DNA from: Acanthosepion esculentum
Lineage: Eukaryota > Mollusca > Cephalopoda > Sepiida > Sepiidae
Reading direction: 5' to 3'
NCBI GenBank assembly: GCA_964036315.1
Contig: OZ038478.1
Coordinates: 143,340,557-143,404,556 of the forward strand
Length of the DNA stretch: 64,000 nucleotides
Shown here: piece after piece, positions 44,301-56,669 of the stretch
Numbering within the stretch: the first letter of the stretch is position 1
Layout of the letters: each line of letters starts with the position of its first letter
The notes under the pieces: generated by a model
Told to the model about the DNA's origin: nothing
Databases searched by the model: none
Seen by the model: only the letters and a program-made list of their open reading frames with translations
Program-made: the position numbers and the translations under genes

Positions 44301-44557
44301 TTTCATTAGAAACGACAGACAAAATGCTTTTATTTAGTTTTTATATAATTTTTCGTGCGATCTAATAAAGTTTTTCAGATGATAAATTCTATAAAAACTG
44401 ACAGAATGTTCTTTTTACCCTAGCGCTTTATTATATATATGACTCCTGATTGATGTTACGTTACATATTATATCATTATATAAAGAAACTAAATAAAAGC
44501 ACCTTCTCTGTCGTTTTTAATGAAATGTAAATGAAAGAAGGATTGCTGCCTAAGTAC

Positions 44558-44560
<3 letters not shown>
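44293..44560. repeat. Inverted repeat (arms about 60 bp)
   Basis: 'atttcattagaaacgacaga' and 'ttttatttagtttttatata' (44300-44350) are matched inverted by 'tatataaagaaactaaataa' and 'ctgtcgtttttaatgaaatg' (44477-44528). Each arm is bounded by an AT array. Confidence 0.75.

Positions 44561-44561
<1 letters not shown>

Positions 44562-44618
<57 letters not shown>
44562..44618. repeat. (AT)n microsatellite
   Basis: Pure AT array. Confidence 0.95.
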
Positions 44619-44621
<3 letters not shown>

Positions 44622-44639
44622 ATTGTCTCAGGGTTAACC

Positions 44640-45055
44640 TGTAGAAAAAGACAATATTTATAAATGTAAAAGACAATAGGAAAACTGTAATAGTTGCCGA
44701 TGCGTTTCGTCCGATGTGGACTTTCTCAAGGCAAAAAGAAATGAATTTTTTAAACAAAGTAACTAATAATAACAAAATAAAATGTCCTTGGCAACTGGAA
44801 GAATTTAGCTAAGGCTATGTTCATACTGTTAACTGAAATTACGTCATTTACTGTTACGTGTGGAGATATTGTTTTTATTGCTGTGTTGACGGTTTCCACC
44901 ATTTTCTTTTGATTTCTTGATACTGTTCTGTACGTTTGTTTGAGAGAGATGTAATTCTGTTAAGAAAGGTGAAATAGGGAAAAGGCCTGGGCGTAGATTA
45001 ATATTTGGGTAATATTCAATGGCGGCACTCTCGACATTACCCAAATATTGAACTA
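44640..45055 (-). mobile_element. Family C retroelement 3' end (PLE-like)
   Basis: The minus strand reads 'NINLRPGLFPISPFLTELHL', then 'SQTNVQNSIKKSKENGG', matched at 17440-17650. About 110 bp downstream is a family C hammerhead-like motif. The protein stretch is not a domain I know. PLE membership is inferred from the ribozyme-like motif and layout. Confidence 0.5.
44694..44735 (-). ncRNA. Hammerhead-like motif, family C, dispersed copy
   Basis: On the minus strand: stem I TTGCC/GGCAA, core TTGAGAA (U3, A8), extra A, stem II GTCC/GGAC, GAAA, then CGCA, U and C. Same architecture as 16993-17034 with a different stem II, indicating conserved pairing. Confidence 0.5.
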
Positions 45056-45059
45056 CTCC

Positions 45060-45500
45060 CAGGTGTCATACACCGGGGAAACATTTCTGTGTGCTTCAAC
45101 CTCAAAAATGGAACAATAGAGCTGTTGCTTAGTATATTTACCTGATTTGCCAGGTCAAGTCTTGGTGCCCCTGAATTTATGCTTGCTCCGCCTTTATGAT
45201 GTTCTTCAATGTACCGTAACATCGATCAGGAGTCATTCATAACTGCTTTTGTGCAGAAGTGTGATATCAGAGCGATTATTCTCCAAGCGCTTGTTAGTCA
45301 CGCTAGTCGTATCTCAGATGAGATTTACCGGAACGGTCTCGTCTACTAACGGTGGTGAATGCCTGTATTACTTCTCTGCACACTCGAGACCATACTTCCT
45401 ACAGGGTTACCAATGTATCCTAAGGCCTAATTTATCATGACATCGTCTGTAATCTTTTACTGCATGTTGAGTGCATCCATTCAAAATGTATTGCACACTT
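45060..45500. other. No recognised feature
   Basis: Less AT-rich; no domain or repeat signature seen. Confidence 0.4.
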
Positions 45501-45506
45501 TCACTA

Positions 45507-45560
45507 GCCTTATTATTATTGTTATTATTATTATTAGTAGTAGTAGTAGTAGTAGTAATA
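45507..45560. repeat. (ATT)n/(AGT)n trinucleotide repeats
   Basis: ATT run followed by an AGT run. Confidence 0.9.
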
Positions 45561-45899
45561 GCAGTATAACTATTCAGCTTAATTATGTTTAAAGAAATTC
45601 TGTGGTGAACGCAGCTAAGCAAAGAGTTTTTAGCATAACCAGTTATACAAAAAAAAAATTAAATATTGATATTCTAACAAAACAATAGAATAGGAGAAAG
45701 AACGTCTTTTGTCTGACACATAATACGCTGCGTTTGGTGCGAATCTGTCTAGCGCGCAATAGGCTATATGAACGTAAGGGACTGGAATAATGTCGAATAA
45801 CCGTGACACATCCAGACTCTCTTACGGATATCAGGCGCCCAACAGATTCAGAAATGTCTAAGCAATCAACTACATACAACTGTTTTCTCACTTTAATGA

Positions 45900-46660
45900 T
45901 TAAACATGTCTGCAAGCGAATGAAGATTGTCGGTCTTAAAGAAGAATATTCGGCATAAGACCCCGTAGGCATTTGTGAAGCAAGAAGATTACCAAATAGG
46001 AAGAAAAAACATATTACTTGAAGATCTCAAGCGCAGAAACAATTAGACTGGATAGGACACATATCTTAAAGAGGAAATAAGGACATAATCAATATGCTGA
46101 TGTCTACATTAACTTCAGTAAAAGTTTAGTACGGGAAACCTGTCCATAACAGAAAGAGAGATGAGAGTTGATGGACTTGAAAGTCCTAGTTTTTCTGAAA
46201 AATATGTTTTAAGAGAAATATTTTGATTTGTTGCTAAAAACAAAAGTACATTAATGTTGTTGTGGTGAGTTAACCATTTTCCTATAGTTTTTAGGGATCT
46301 TATAATCGCACATAAAAATGTATCTGCTTTTCCCGGTGATACTTTCTCTATGCCTACAGATACGAGGATTTAATCGATTTTCTACATTTTATTTCGAAGA
46401 GGTTTCTCAAAGAATGAATGGCGTCAGCATAGTAAGTTTCCCTTTTTAGTACGGGAAACCTATCCATAATAGAAAGAGATATAAAAGCTGATGGACATGA
46501 AAATCCTCCTTTTCTGAAAAAGAAGTTTTAAGTGAAATATTTTGTAGATTTCAACCGACATTTATGTTAATTGATTAGTCAATGAATGTTGAAAATTTTC
46601 TTGTGAGGGAAAGGTTAACCTTACTGTCATCATTACCACAATTCTCTTTGCTGCTTGGAC
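45900..46660 (+). repeat. Dispersed repeat R1, copy 5, with internal ~100-bp duplication
   Basis: 'gaggaaataaggacataatc', 'tgatggacttgaaagtccta' and 'attagtcaatgaatgttga' place it in R1. 'tttagtacgggaaacct' to 'agtgaaatattttg' occurs twice (from 46125 and from 46445), about 320 bp apart, which other copies lack. Confidence 0.65.
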
Positions 46661-46671
46661 GAATGGTTTAC

Positions 46672-46758
46672 TATTGGATAGATATCTAGATAGATATATA
46701 GATAGATACATAGATAAAAACATTATGTGCTAGCTAACTAGATAGATAAGAAAATATT

Positions 46759-46820
<62 letters not shown>
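46672..46820. repeat. (GATA)n microsatellite
   Basis: Imperfect GATA units from 46672, then about 15 pure units at 46756-46819. Confidence 0.95.
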
Positions 46821-46821
<1 letters not shown>

Positions 46822-46824
46822 AGA

Positions 46825-47660
46825 AACGAAAGGAGAAATAGAGACTGAATTTAAATTTAACAGTGTATAGCAAGACAGGACCATGAAAATATCCTGTAGA
46901 GATTTGCACCAACAAAAGGATGTTTAACCCCTAAAAGAATTATTTGTACTATAATTATTTAATACTAATCATAATCTTCAGATTTAATGTAATTCTTGCG
47001 TAAAAGCAAATAAAAGAAGCAAAGAAAAATATACTTATTCGTAAACTTTGGTCGAATTCTGTATGACTAATTCAAATCGGTTTTCCACTTTGCTGATAGA
47101 ACCAAAGTCAATCTTGTTAAAACCTTTAGATCTCATTCAATGGATTATTCTCATCTGATTTGCTTTCGGGAAAACGTCTCGGTGTCTTCTATCTCTTTTA
47201 GGGCAACTCTGTTAGTTTTCATACTTCATTCAGACCAAATATGACACAAATATCCATGTGTTTCGAAAACTTCTGTCGTAAAAATTGGTAAAATGACAAA
47301 GAGAAAGAAAACTAGTTGGTATTATTTACAAAATTGCATTTACATGTAATCAAACACTGCTATTGGGAATGTATCTATACAGATAGTTTTTTAACAATGT
47401 ATTTTCCCAACCAATCACTATTCCGTTAGACCATTTACTACGATCAGATTATCTTATCTAACTCCATAAATGTTGGGCCGTAATAAATTACAAATTGTCA
47501 TTAATAATAAAAAAAAATGTAATTTATCACCTCAAATGTCGTCTTCACGACCACATATTCATGTTTATCTTGTGCAAATCTTATTAAATAAAAATCCTGC
47601 TTCAGAGCGCAGATATTTCTTTATTAAGATCTTCAGAATATTCAGGCCGGTAGGCGAAAA
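46825..47660. other. No recognised feature
   Basis: AT-rich. No signature. Confidence 0.4.
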
Positions 47661-47666
47661 TAAATA

Positions 47667-48030
47667 CAGGGAGTTGCAGCAAAATCCGACACTTGACAAA
47701 AAGAAAACGAAATAGGCAATAAAAACACAAGTTGTGTATACAGACACCTGACAGTTTATTTAACACCTGTTAGAGGTACATACTACATTGTTTTCAATGT
47801 AACTGCCGCTCATCTCACACGCTTTGGCGACTATGTCCTTGTCTATAGCGGCGAACGCCTCCACGATGGCAGCCTTCAGAGAGTCGACCGAGTTGTGAAC
47901 GTGCTTGTTGGTCTTGGCCTCGATCACGCCGCAGAAGAAATAGTCAAACGGGTTGCACTCGGGTGATGAGGGCGGCCTAAAGTCTGGCGATCAGTCGTGA
48001 GGAACATTGTTGAGCAGTTTTTTGCTTCAT
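47667..48030 (-). mobile_element. Mariner-like element, 3' half with one TIR
   Basis: The minus strand begins near 48025 ('LLNNVPHD') and reads FRPPSSPECNPFDYFFCGVI, then 'EAKTNKHVHNSVDSLKAAIV', 'EAFAAIDKDIVAKACEMSGS' and 'YIENNV', then a stop near 47770. This is the C-terminal catalytic block of mariner transposase, with SSPDCNPLDY here SSPECNPFDY. The end CAGGGAGTTGCAGCAAAATC (47667-47686) after TA is the outer TIR. No other TIR is found near 48030, so the copy is truncated. The frame is intact and GC-rich. Confidence 0.88.
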
Positions 48031-48034
48031 ATTA

Positions 48035-48815
48035 TTTACTTTACAAATGACAGTCTGTATGAAAAATCTGTTAATGACCTGCGAGATATGTTGAAAACAT
48101 CCACTGCTGCATCTGTTTGTGCGTGCGTGTGTGTGCGTTTGTGTGTGTGTGTGTGTGTGTATGGGTAATATGGTCTTATTTATTTAGAAAAGGAAATAAC
48201 GTTAAAATGGTCTGCATTTACATCAGGAAGCAATATCTGAGAACATTATTTTTCCTCGGGCCCTTCAAATGTTTCTCATAGAAAACTCATAGACTTCTTT
48301 GTCTCACTCCAAACCACACTTATTTGTGTATTTCGTCTCAGTGTAATAGAAGCAAGTTTGGCTTATAGTTCATTACTAGTAAATCCGATTTTTTTACTGA
48401 TTGGTACTTGTGCGCTGACACAAAAGAAATATACATTCAATCTTTAAATATACATTAAATTATTATAAAACAAGACGTTAATTTTCAAACTTTATTTCAC
48501 GTAATTCAAATTTCATTTTCTTTAAATCGATTTTTTGTCTTTATAATTGGTTACTATCAGAATGTATAAATGGGATATGTTAAGAATTGGATTTTTCATC
48601 GATTTGTTTTTACGGCTTATCAATTCTTTGCGAGTTCTTTAAAGACGAAAGCTATATTGTAATAATATTTCATTTATTTTGTGAGGGAATATTGTATTAA
48701 CTGTCTTTTGGAGATTATAATAATTTTATAGATACACGTCTTACTATTTAACCCGTATCTTAGGGAAAAGATGTAGACTTATAACTTTCCTAAGACTATC
48801 TGTGCATAAGTAAAT
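48035..48815. other. No recognised feature; (GT)n at 48118-48162
   Basis: AT-rich apart from the GT-rich run. Confidence 0.5.
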
Positions 48816-48827
48816 ATAACGAACGTG

Positions 48828-48905
48828 ACTGTCATGCGAACTCGGTTCTCCGATTTCCCTTCTGAACCATTACTAATTACACCATTCACACATCCAAGCT
48901 TACAG
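48828..48905 (-). mobile_element. Weak tRNA-derived SINE remnant (family S-B)
   Basis: The minus strand reads 'tggtgtaattagtaatggtt' and a B-box-like 'cgagttcgcatgac'. Box spacing fits S-B but similarity is low. Confidence 0.35.
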
Positions 48906-48909
48906 AACC

Positions 48910-49327
48910 TGATATTCACAAGCGGTCACTCATCTATTTACTGACAAAGTACGACGTTACGTACCTTTGGTGATCGTACAAGAAAAGTTTATCAACGTGA
49001 TAATGCCGTAAGCCTATAAAAACTGGAGGAGTTCAAATTTTGTTGTGACGTGTGTTTTCGTTAGTGTTATTTTTTCAACAACTTTGTTTTTTTTTGTTTT
49101 TAGTTCAAATAAAAATATATCGAAACGTTGATTTGAATCAAGCAGATATCAAGATTTATAGCAATTTCCACAGAATCTCTTATATCGAACAAAGATCATT
49201 TCCTTTAATACTTCATTCATTATAATTAATTTCGATATTAATTCAACGTTGTGATTTAGTTGCAGTTACTAGTAAAAACATAACTGGAAACATTCATCTT
49301 TATATTATTCCGCTACGGAATTGTAGT

Positions 49328-49369
<42 letters not shown>

Positions 49370-49510
49370 TCTGCTTGCCATGCCTTTAATTATTTTTTTC
49401 TTTAGATAGTTTGCACGATTATTACGCCCTGTCAATAATCAGAGATTCTACTTGGTTTCACAGGGGAAAAAAGAAGAAAGAACGAAAGAAAAAAAGTAAA
49501 AGTTTGAAAA
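48910..49510. other. No recognised feature; (ATC)n at 49329-49371
   Basis: About 14 ATC units. The rest is AT-rich without signature. Confidence 0.5.
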
Positions 49511-49514
49511 GTCT

Positions 49515-50555
49515 CCTCACATACTATCTCTCTGCGAGACTAACCTTAACTCGTCAATACTCTCCTCCTGCATCTCGCTTCCCGGTTACCTCCCTTTATT
49601 TAGAAAGGACTCGAAAATCCACATGCATGGCCTGGGAGTTTACGCCCGCGACCATCTCGCACTGGCTAGGGAACTCTCTCTTGAATTTCCCGACCACCCA
49701 TATATGTATCTCCGTCTATCTCTCCTTAATTCTGTTAGCTATCTCTTCTTTCTCTACCTTTCGGCTTCCTCCCAAGACTCTGGTGTACTTGATAGTATAT
49801 CCGATAATATAGACACAGCCATCTCTCTACATTCGCTTGCACATATATTTACCCATTATACCACGTCGTTTAAAAACTCTAACTGACATCGCTGGCATAA
49901 AACCCTTAACTTTTCAATCACTGAATCCTTCACACAAGTGACTAACTCTGACGGTAAGGCTTCCCTTCTAGATTTCTCTTTTACCTCCATTCCCGACTCC
50001 TCCACGCAGCTCTACCGTCTTGGCACCTCATATCATGCCGTAGTGTCTGTTAACATCTCCTTCTATTCCAGCAAAGAACCTCCTGCTAACAGAATGTCTG
50101 TTATCAACGCGCAGACTGGGACTCGTTCCGTGATTTCCTTCACGATGTCCCTTTGGAATATTTTTTTAAATCTCCCCATTCAAAAATGAGCGTCTGAGAT
50201 CGACTCCTTTCACATCTGCATGAAAATACTAAGTTAAATCTCGCTCATCTCCTTGGTTTTCAGGCCCTTGCACAGTTGCTATTGCTCATAGAAATAACTT
50301 ATTCCATCTGTACCGAAGTGAAGGTCGGATTGCAAGAGACGTCTCTTTGTCTCTGCCCGTAATGAGTACAAGCGTGTCCTCTATGAAGCAAAGCTATTAT
50401 TTGCTAGAAAAATGAAACAACGTATTACATCTGGCGAGTTTGGTTCTAGAGATTATTGGCGACTCAATTGAGGTACTGACTTCCTCAATAGATAAGGCTC
50501 AATGTTTTGCTCAGAAAATTTCATCAAATTCAACGCCCGACTCATTAAATCAGTG
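49515..50555 (+). pseudogene. LINE endonuclease (APE-type) fragment
   Basis: An open frame from 49515 to 49886 reads PHILSLCETNLNSSILSSCI (with the catalytic Glu of the 'ETNL' box), then 'SLPGYLPLFRKDSKIHMHGL', 'GVYARDHLALARELSLEFPD' and 'SYLFFLYLSASSQDSGVLDS'. The 'FGDFN' box is lost. After frameshifts come LNFSITESFTQV, 'DGKASLLDFSFTSIPDS' and 'TSYHAVVSVNISFYSSKEPP' (SSDH box as TSYH), then 'ARNEYKRVLYEAK' and 'GSRDYWRLN'. This is the EN plus linker of Jockey-like LINEs. The RT is absent. Confidence 0.85.
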
Positions 50556-50645
50556 GTGGAGTGGTTAAGCACCTTACATCCTATGATCTGCTCTCAATCA
50601 AGCAATATAATTTCGGCTTTGCCCGGTTCATCGCTGGCGTGCTCC
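50552..50645 (+). mobile_element. Possible tRNA-derived SINE head
   Basis: An A-box-like TGGTGGAGTGG at 50554-50564 and a B-box-like GGTTCATCGCT near 50625 are about 60 bp apart. It sits exactly where the LINE fragment stops. No second copy in the window. Confidence 0.35.
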
Positions 50646-50871
50646 CGACCATAACTGAACTTATATTTTTTGTTGTTATCTCAAGTTTTAGTTGCTTTTT
50701 TGATCACATTTCGTTGGGCCTCAAGTTAAGTCATGAATCGGTGAGGACCAAAAATATAATAATTTTCAACATTGCTTGCAGCTTTATAGTAACGACAGGA
50801 GAAACCGAAATAGATTAGGAAGTAAATATTGATATGAAATAAGTTTTTAATCTCAATAAGTTTAGAGAGTG

Positions 50872-51140
50872 TTGTGGTAGGATCCACCTAATTTGCATAG
50901 TGGAGTACTGACTATATAAATATGGTTGGTACCGGGAAGACATGAGAGGCGAATCAAGAGATTCAACTAGAGACTCTGCCCGACTCCGACTTAGTCAACA
51001 CATTCTCCAGGAACGGTCTTCCCAGGAATATACAAAAGACTATATGTAAATATTGTGTACACTTTCTTGTTTCAATAAATTTTGTTCTAAGTACATTTTG
51101 TGTTGCATTATTATTCCATTCATTAGTCAAGTTTCAACAG
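50872..51140 (+). mobile_element. Possible solo LTR
   Basis: Starts TGTTGTGG and could end CAACA near 51140. It carries a TATATAAATA box near 50913, a less AT-rich middle and AATAAA near 51075. This order is typical of an LTR, but no second copy or target-site duplication is visible. Confidence 0.35.
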
Positions 51141-51144
51141 TTTA

Positions 51145-52229
51145 TATGAAAGGTATTTTGCTTTTTTCCTGTCGTGTTGTTTCAGAGAAGAAATTAGATG
51201 TTCTTTAAAAACAAATCGTTGGATTCATTTTCTGTAGTTTCTCACAATATCAATTTTCCTCGTTTAGCTAATTTATCAACAGTTCTTTTTATGTGTTGTG
51301 TCCCTTCAGTTAGTGGATGGTAACGTCTCATCCCAACTTAACTTTCCGTTATTTGTTGCTATAATTTGAACATTCACCACTTCTCTTTGTTCCTGTTCTC
51401 CCATTCAATCCACACACATACATTTAAATTAGAATATTCCCAGCTCCACCTGCTTCCAGTGTCTCCCTTATGTTGTTTCAGTGTTATATTCTCTAGAACT
51501 CATTTCCTTATTATGTTTTCCAGAAATATTAAATACCTATTTCTCATTGTAAGTATAATTTTTCTGGATGTTCTTGTATCCCTAAAAATGTCCTCGTATC
51601 TCGAATATCGTTAAAATTATTAAATAATATCGTAAAAATTTTGCTCGCTACATTCACCACTTTTCCATTTTGGAACTCTTTTCTAATAAGCGCAATTTTG
51701 CCATGAGTAGCTCGATTTAAACACGTTACTCTATAATATAGGGCATGGAAAATTCTGCGAAATATCTTTAAGAAAAGAGAAGAAAAGGTAAAACAATAAC
51801 ATTTCGATAAATTAATATTTAATAAAACATTATTATTTTGATTTTTCAGACGATTTTTATTTGAAATGTTGTAGTGATATTATTCAAAAGTTTTATAAAT
51901 ATGATAAACATTGTTTTCTGCAAGAGAGTTACAGCAAGTGATAAAGCTCTTTTACCGGTATTGCTGAATATACGTCAAACTCATATGGGGGGATGCTTAA
52001 ACTTATTGCCTCGAAATTTAAATTAAATACCTACCCGCAAAATACATAGCTAGAAGGTTGAATAGACAGATTGATAAATACTCATGTTCGACGGTAAAGC
52101 GTCGGTCGAAATGATGTTGATGACTGGTTTCTTGTCGTAGAATCTGATCCAGGATAAACGCAAAATTTAAATTCACACAAGAGGGATATAGGAACTCTAT
52201 TTTATTTGTAGAGTGCAACCAAGAATGTC

Positions 52230-52230
<1 letters not shown>
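51145..52230. other. No recognised feature
   Basis: AT-rich. Small frames without similarity. Confidence 0.4.
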
Positions 52231-52231
<1 letters not shown>

Positions 52232-52280
<49 letters not shown>

Positions 52281-52288
52281 GAGAGAAA
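52232..52288. repeat. (GA)n/(CAGA)n microsatellite
   Basis: GA run, then CAGA units, then GA again. Confidence 0.95.
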
Positions 52289-52587
52289 ACACCACAGTTA
52301 AAGAATTCGTGATGAAATTCACACAATGGGGAACAGATCTACATCAACCCAAAGAGTAAGCCTTTCATCCAGGAATTTCCTTAATGTTCGATGCAGTTTC
52401 ATTTAGTGTTTTGGAAATAAGTGACCGCTCCGTTTCTCTTATTGGAAAATAGGGTGAAACGGTAACGTTTCAATAGCGCCTGGAAATAATTTTTAATTAT
52501 TTTTAATTATTTAACAGCGGGAGATATGACACACAACCTCCCAAAAATGCATAAAAATTAAGGTAGTATGTTTACTATTCAATCCTA

Positions 52588-53215
52588 TACAGGGTGCAAT
52601 GGGTAAATTATCGCCATATTATATTTTTAATTTCACATATGCGTGTCGCTTGTTTTTGATTTTGACGACATCACATTATAGAAGGATCAGTTGGGCACCG
52701 TCTGTGAGAAAAAGAGTAGCATGATGCAATTCCCTCCGCCAGAAATTTGGAAACTGCATGCTGTACTACTTGGCATTCGCGCTTGAAGTTCCAATACGAA
52801 TATTTCAGACTATTTGAGTTTAAATCTGGGGATAGTGCAGCGGATTTAGAATGAGTTGGATGAGTCTAATGGTGATTGCGATGTTACGGTAGATCGGAAA
52901 ACTCATTCTGATCGTTCTGATAAGAAGAGACCTACCTGTTGGTGAGGAGGCAGTGCTGTCCAGGTTAAAGAGGGTGGCTGTTGGAAGACCATTTGTTTGG
53001 TAACATGATTCTGCACAATTCCATACAACAACACTTCAATCCGCTGGATTATTATGCGTGGGGCGCAACTGGACGAGAGACCAACGAAAATCCTTGTACA
53101 CCAAAGATGAGCGGAATGCAAGAATCATGGCAACATTGACCAACTTAAACAAAGGCACCGCCCAGAAGAGATGCAGAAAATTCCGAAATTGTCTGGAGGA
53201 TTGAATAAATCTACT
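52588..53215 (+). mobile_element. Mariner-like element remnant with left TIR
   Basis: CAGGGTGCAATGGGTAAATT at about 52591, followed by 'atcgccatattatattttt', is a TIR-like end preceded by TA. Inside, 'ALEVPIRIFQTI' is a decayed HTH, followed in shifting frames by 'NELDESNGDCDVTVDRKTHS'. After a large deletion come 'VAVGRPFVW.HDSAQFHTTT' and 'FNPLDYYAWGATGRETNENP', the second and third catalytic blocks. Most of the central catalytic domain is missing and the right TIR is not found. Confidence 0.8.
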
Positions 53216-53219
53216 CTTT

Positions 53220-53865
53220 AGTATTTCGAAATAGTTTTGTGTAATGTAGGTAAATATATCTGTTAAAATATGATGTCGGGATGATTTTCATTTTTGCTTA
53301 TTTTAGACGTGAATTTATCCAATAGCAGCCTGTACATGCAAACCTATATTAAGTTTAAATCTATAACTTAGCAACATACGAGACTCAAACCAATAAATAA
53401 CTAGAAAGAAAAATGCAGATATGACAAATTTTGAAAAGTTACAATGTTTCTTCTTAAAAAAGATCCTCGAATATGCGACAGTCAAAATCCCAGTGCGTTT
53501 TGGAGTAGCAAAAAGTGATTCCCAAAGGTAAACAAAGTACTAAGAAACGGAAAAATCGTTAGGGACAAGAAAAGGTGATGAATTGCCATGTAATATCTAT
53601 CCTCTTGCATGGCACTTATTGCCTGACAATCTCACGACTGCTGGGGATACAACTGGAGGCAAGCGGAACGAGGTTCTACAGAAGGATAAAGCAAGTAAGC
53701 AACGAGAAAATGTAAAATAAATTAGTATAAAAAAGGGACGCATATACTAACCAATAGGAACATGGCTGCTGAAATCATTCGACATAAAATGTGGGGCTCA
53801 AATATATCTCTCAAAACTTAAAACTCACTACCTGAGGGTATTGAATGAATGGCAGAACGGCGAGC
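53220..53865. other. No recognised feature
   Basis: No clear signature. 'gtgattcccaaaggtaa' and nearby sequence faintly resemble 55600-55800. Confidence 0.4.
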
Positions 53866-53869
53866 AGGG

Positions 53870-55410
53870 AGCGTTTGTCAAAAGGTGAAATGCTGGTAAG
53901 GGTCACTGTCGATAGGATGTTTTGAAGAGTCATGACCGTTTAAATAAAATATTTTTGAGAATTCTTTTTCGCATATACTAATTACAGGTGTCATTAATCT
54001 TGCAATGTACTGCATTTAAGTGAAAAGGCGCATAAAGGAGATGATTCTAGTTTGATAAAACTGCGTTGGTCACCTCGGGGGTCACTGTCAACATGATGTT
54101 GTGCAGAGTCATTATCGTGTAAATAAAATATTTTCCAGAGTTCTTTAATGCATGCACTAATTACAGGTGCTATTAATCTTGCAATATACTGCAAGTGAAA
54201 AGGCATATAAGGGAAATGATTCTATTTGGTTGAAACTACGTTAGTTACCTCGGGGGTCACTCTCAACCGTATGTTATTGAGAGTTATGATCGTTTAAATA
54301 AAATATTTGGAGAATTCTTTTATGCATATACTAATTACAGGTGTCACTAATCTTGCAATGTAAGCGAAAGAGCATATAAGTCAAATGATTTTAGTTGGTT
54401 AACACTGCGTTAGTGACCTCCGCGTCACTGTCAACATGATCGTGTGGAGGGTCATGATCGTGTAAATGAAATATTGTGAGAATTCTTTTACGCATATACT
54501 AATTACAGGTGTCATTAATTTTGCAATGTACCGCGTTTAAGTGAAAAATCATATAAGAGAGCTGGTTCTAGCGGGTTAACATTACGTTATAACATAGGGG
54601 TCACTATCAACGGGATGTTGTGGAGGGTCATGATCGTTTAAATGAAATATTTTAAGAATTGTTTTTCGCATATACTGATTACAAATGTCATTAATCTTGC
54701 AATGTCCCGCATTTAAGTGAAGAATCACACAACATATTTTCAGAATATTTTTCACATATACTAAATACAGGTGCCATTAATCTTGCAATGTTCTGTATTT
54801 ATGTGGAAAAGCACATAAGAGAGATGATTATAGTTGGTTAACAGTGCTTTGGTCACCACAGGGGTCACTGTCAACAGGATGTTGTGGAGAGTCATGATCG
54901 TTTAAATAAAATATTTTTGAGAATTCTTTTTCGCATATACTAATTACAGTTGTCATTAATCTTGCAATGTACTGCATTTAAGTGGAAAAGCATAAGTGAA
55001 ATGATTCTAGTTGCTTAACATTGCTTTAGTCACCTCGGGAATCACTGTCAACAGGATGCTGTGGAGAGTCATGATCGTTTAAATAAAATATTTTGACAAT
55101 TATTTTTCGCATATATTGATTACAAGTGTCATTAATCTTGCAATATCCCGAATTTAAGTGAAGAATCACACAAGGGAGATGATTCTAGTTGGGTAACACT
55201 GCGTTGGTCACCTCGGGGGACACTGTCAACACGATGTTGTGGAGATCATTATCGTTGTATTAAAAAAAATTAGTATTGTCTTTCGCCTATACCAATTACA
55301 GGTGTCATTATTCTTGCAATGTACCGCATTTAACCGAGTAAAGGATATAATGAAGATGGTTTTACTTGGTTAACACTGCGTTAGTCACCTCGGTCTACCT
55401 CTTCGAACGA
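53870..55410. repeat. ~176-bp satellite, about 8.5 units
   Basis: Each unit contains 'gggtcactgtcaacaggatg', 'gagtcatgatcgtttaaata', 'cgcatatactaattacaggt' and 'gtcattaatcttgcaatgta', then 'ttaacactgcgttggtcacc'. Counting from the 'attacag' landmark, units begin near 53982, 54160, 54334, 54502, 54678, 54764 (partial), 54943, 55119 and 55295. Spacing is 168-179 bp except one half unit of ~86 bp. Copies diverge noticeably, so the array is old. No open frame runs through it. Confidence 0.92.
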
Positions 55411-55414
55411 GACT

Positions 55415-56660
55415 CTGCTCTAAAACTTGGTCTGTAACAAACCCATAGTAGCGCAGCACCAAATAAGATTTTAGTTGTCCTATTTATAACAGTGCCAAAA
55501 GCAGATTGAAATAGGAAATTATATTACGAAATAAAGTTTTAGTTTGAATACTGCTGGGGAATGTCTTCACCTCGTGGCTTCTTATTAATGGAAGACAAAA
55601 AAACTACCAAGTTTGATAGAAGTAATATATTTATTTATACAGAGTAGGACGGAAAAAATAAACCAAAATACGAAGGCGCATTCGTACAGCGTTTGATGCC
55701 TTTCAAAACTAATCAACAGGGAAATTTCGTTAGCAACAAAGAAAAGTGGACTGAACTATTATGTAACATCAGTCTTCTTACATGACAGAAGATGTGAGAC
55801 AATCTTCTCACAGATACAAAAGCGCTAACAGAAATGTCGCTCTACAGAATGATGCTGATAATGCTATGGGGTGAATGTATGAGCAACGAAGGAAAAGGGA
55901 AACAAAAAGGAGAGACAGGGGAAAGCAAGGAATAACTTCCATAATGTGTTTTGGTAAATGATTATCAGAAAATGAAATATGAAGAATAGTAATAAGATAA
56001 AATTTAGAGCTACAAAAGACAGGAAGTTCTGGAGAGTCATGATCGCCCACATCCTGAAGGCACACGTCCTATATAAGAAACAAATCAAGAATGGTTGATG
56101 TGAGAGAAAGATAGAGATAGAGGGAGAGTGAGAAAAGAGAAAAAAGTGAGAGAGAGAGAAAGATTGACATAGCTATATCAAGCGAAAAACGAAGTTTTCT
56201 TTTTGCATCAACGAAATTCTTTACTCTTCAACCAGTATTTTTTCTACGATTTTATTAACAGCTGCAAAGGACAGAAAATAGTAGAGAGCCCTGATTGGCC
56301 ACTTCCTGAACGGACATAACAAATTAAATTGGGAACATTCCGTTTGGTTTATTTTTTGCTTGAAGAAAAATCTTTTTTTTTCACAACTGAATTGCCAGAA
56401 AATTTGAATTTGCTGTTTCGAACAATTGTTAAATGAATTATATTCATTTTCTGTTTTTCATACTGACCGTGAGGCGGCGAATAAGGGAAGTAATTCTATG
56501 TTATATTAAAGCCAGCCTGGGTAAACGCTTCCAGCGCGGATCGAAAGAAGCAACCCAGCTAATTTGAATTTTTGCCCGAGACTTTTTAAATTCCCTTTGT
56601 GTTACTTTTAAGAAAGGTATAAATGAAAGTTTCTTTTCACTCAGTTCTATCGTTTCGTTT
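55415..56660. other. No recognised feature; GA-rich at 56100-56160
   Basis: AT-rich with a purine-rich strand stretch. No coding signature. 56460-56600 is less AT-rich but unassigned. Confidence 0.4.
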
Positions 56661-56669
56661 TCTGAAAAT

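Noticed and set aside
53870..55410. Possible CRISPR array
   Set aside because: The repeats are contiguous and diverged with no unique spacers, and the sequence is clearly eukaryotic.
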